A DNA stretch of 5,974 nucleotides from an uncultured Pseudomonadota bacterium (GTDB lineage: Bacteria; Desulfobacterota_B; Binatia; UBA9968), in contig CAMLCX010000324.1 in NCBI GenBank assembly GCA_946478635.1, forward strand, positions 1 to 5,974, written 5' to 3'. A program made the translations under genes and the position numbers. Each line of letters begins with the position of its first letter. Positions within the stretch are counted from its first letter, which is position 1. Under the pieces are notes generated by a model. It worked only from the letters and a program-made list of their open reading frames with translations. It was not told the origin of the DNA and made no database searches. Shown one piece after another: positions 5,620 through 5,974 of the stretch.

Positions 5620-5974
5620 ATGGCGAAAAACGGATTCAAAGTATTCGACAGCGACATGCATATCATGGAGCCCCCCGAACTTTGGGAGCGCTATATCGAC
5701 GCAGAGTTTCGCGAGCGCGCACCGCGCGGCCGCACCTCTGAAAATGTGCGCGATCTCGGCATGATTTTTCCAAACGTGCCGGCGCAGACCAGACGCACGA
5801 ACGGCACGCCCCATCGCGGCCGCAACTTTAATAAGAATCAGGATATTTACCGCGATCACGCGGCGCGCGGCTGGACCGGCGAAGTCCAGCTCGAAGCGAT
5901 GGACACCGAAGGCATCGACATGGCCGTGCTCTTTCCCACGCGCGGCCTGGGAATCCTGACCTATCCGGATCAAG
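5620..5974 (+). CDS. Amidohydrolase-2 family metal-dependent hydrolase/decarboxylase, N-terminal 118 residues (runs off the window)
   Basis: The N-terminus FKVFDSDMHIMEPPELWERY is the typical opening of the amidohydrolase-2 family (COG2159, related to ACMSD and other TIM-barrel decarboxylases or hydrolases). Asp12 and His14 occupy the first metal-binding strand. In this subgroup the second histidine of the classical H-x-H is replaced, giving D-M-H-I-M-E-P. Later, LEAMDTEGIDMAVLFPTRGL (91-110) matches the strand-2 region that is strongly conserved in these proteins. Residues 30-85 are an Arg/Asn-rich insert typical of the group. The full enzyme would be around 350-400 residues, so most of the barrel lies outside the window. 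ATG 5620 is chosen because it has GAGG nine bases upstream and begins just before the conserved FKVFDSD. Members of this group include decarboxylases and hydrolases of aromatic or cyclic substrates. The substrate here is unknown, and any link to the reductase genes is conjecture. Confidence 0.85.
   Translation, partial: MAKNGFKVFDSDMHIMEPPELWERYIDAEFRERAPRGRTSENVRDLGMIFPNVPAQTRRTNGTPHRGRNFNKNQDIYRDHAARGWTGEVQLEAMDTEGIDMAVLFPTRGLGILTYPDQ

Noticed and set aside
5602..5973. Minus-strand frame of 123 codons at the window end
   Set aside because: It is the shadow of the amidohydrolase, whose plus-strand frame shows the family motifs.

Overview
The window looks like a fragment of a bacterial chromosome of moderately high GC (my impression, not counted) from a selenocysteine-using bacterium. 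The lineage cannot be fixed from sequence. A pair of glycine/betaine/D-proline-reductase-type genes next to a COG2159-type amidohydrolase would fit an uncultivated soil or subsurface lineage (Binatota- or Rokubacteria-like), but this is a low-confidence guess.

Left half, minus strand, read from right to left. A candidate promoter (3555-3584) precedes a GrdE/GrdG-type reductase component B subunit (2241-3515). After 50 nt comes a GrdB/GrdF/GrdH-type selenoprotein (910-2190). Its reading frame appears to stop at a TGA (1150-1152). That TGA sits where GrdB proteins carry selenocysteine, right after the conserved ILTST, and the same frame continues with 79 family-like residues to a second TGA. 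A perfect 7-bp hairpin with a GGC loop starts 11 nt after the TGA and fits the bacterial SECIS rules. The real product is therefore about 426 aa, not 346. Further left are a one-helix HAMP protein of about 101 aa (571-876) and the start of a two-helix membrane protein that leaves the window (1-369).

The reductase pair is atypical. No component A (GrdA) or component C (GrdC/GrdD) gene is visible. The selenoprotein redox motif is U-G-T-S-T-R-S, with serines where GrdB has cysteines. The GrdE-like partner has no cysteine where the pyruvoyl precursor would be cleaved. The pair probably forms a two-subunit complex whose chemistry rests on selenocysteine alone, on an unknown substrate. This is the most interesting content of the window.

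Right half, plus strand: a sigma70-like promoter and a 57-aa Ser/His-rich lipoprotein (3820-3993), a gene-free stretch of about 290 bp, a polytopic membrane protein of unknown function with conserved-looking intramembrane histidines (4288-5400), and the start of an amidohydrolase-2 family enzyme (5620 to the window end) behind its own candidate promoter. No tRNA, rRNA, CRISPR array or intact insertion sequence was seen.
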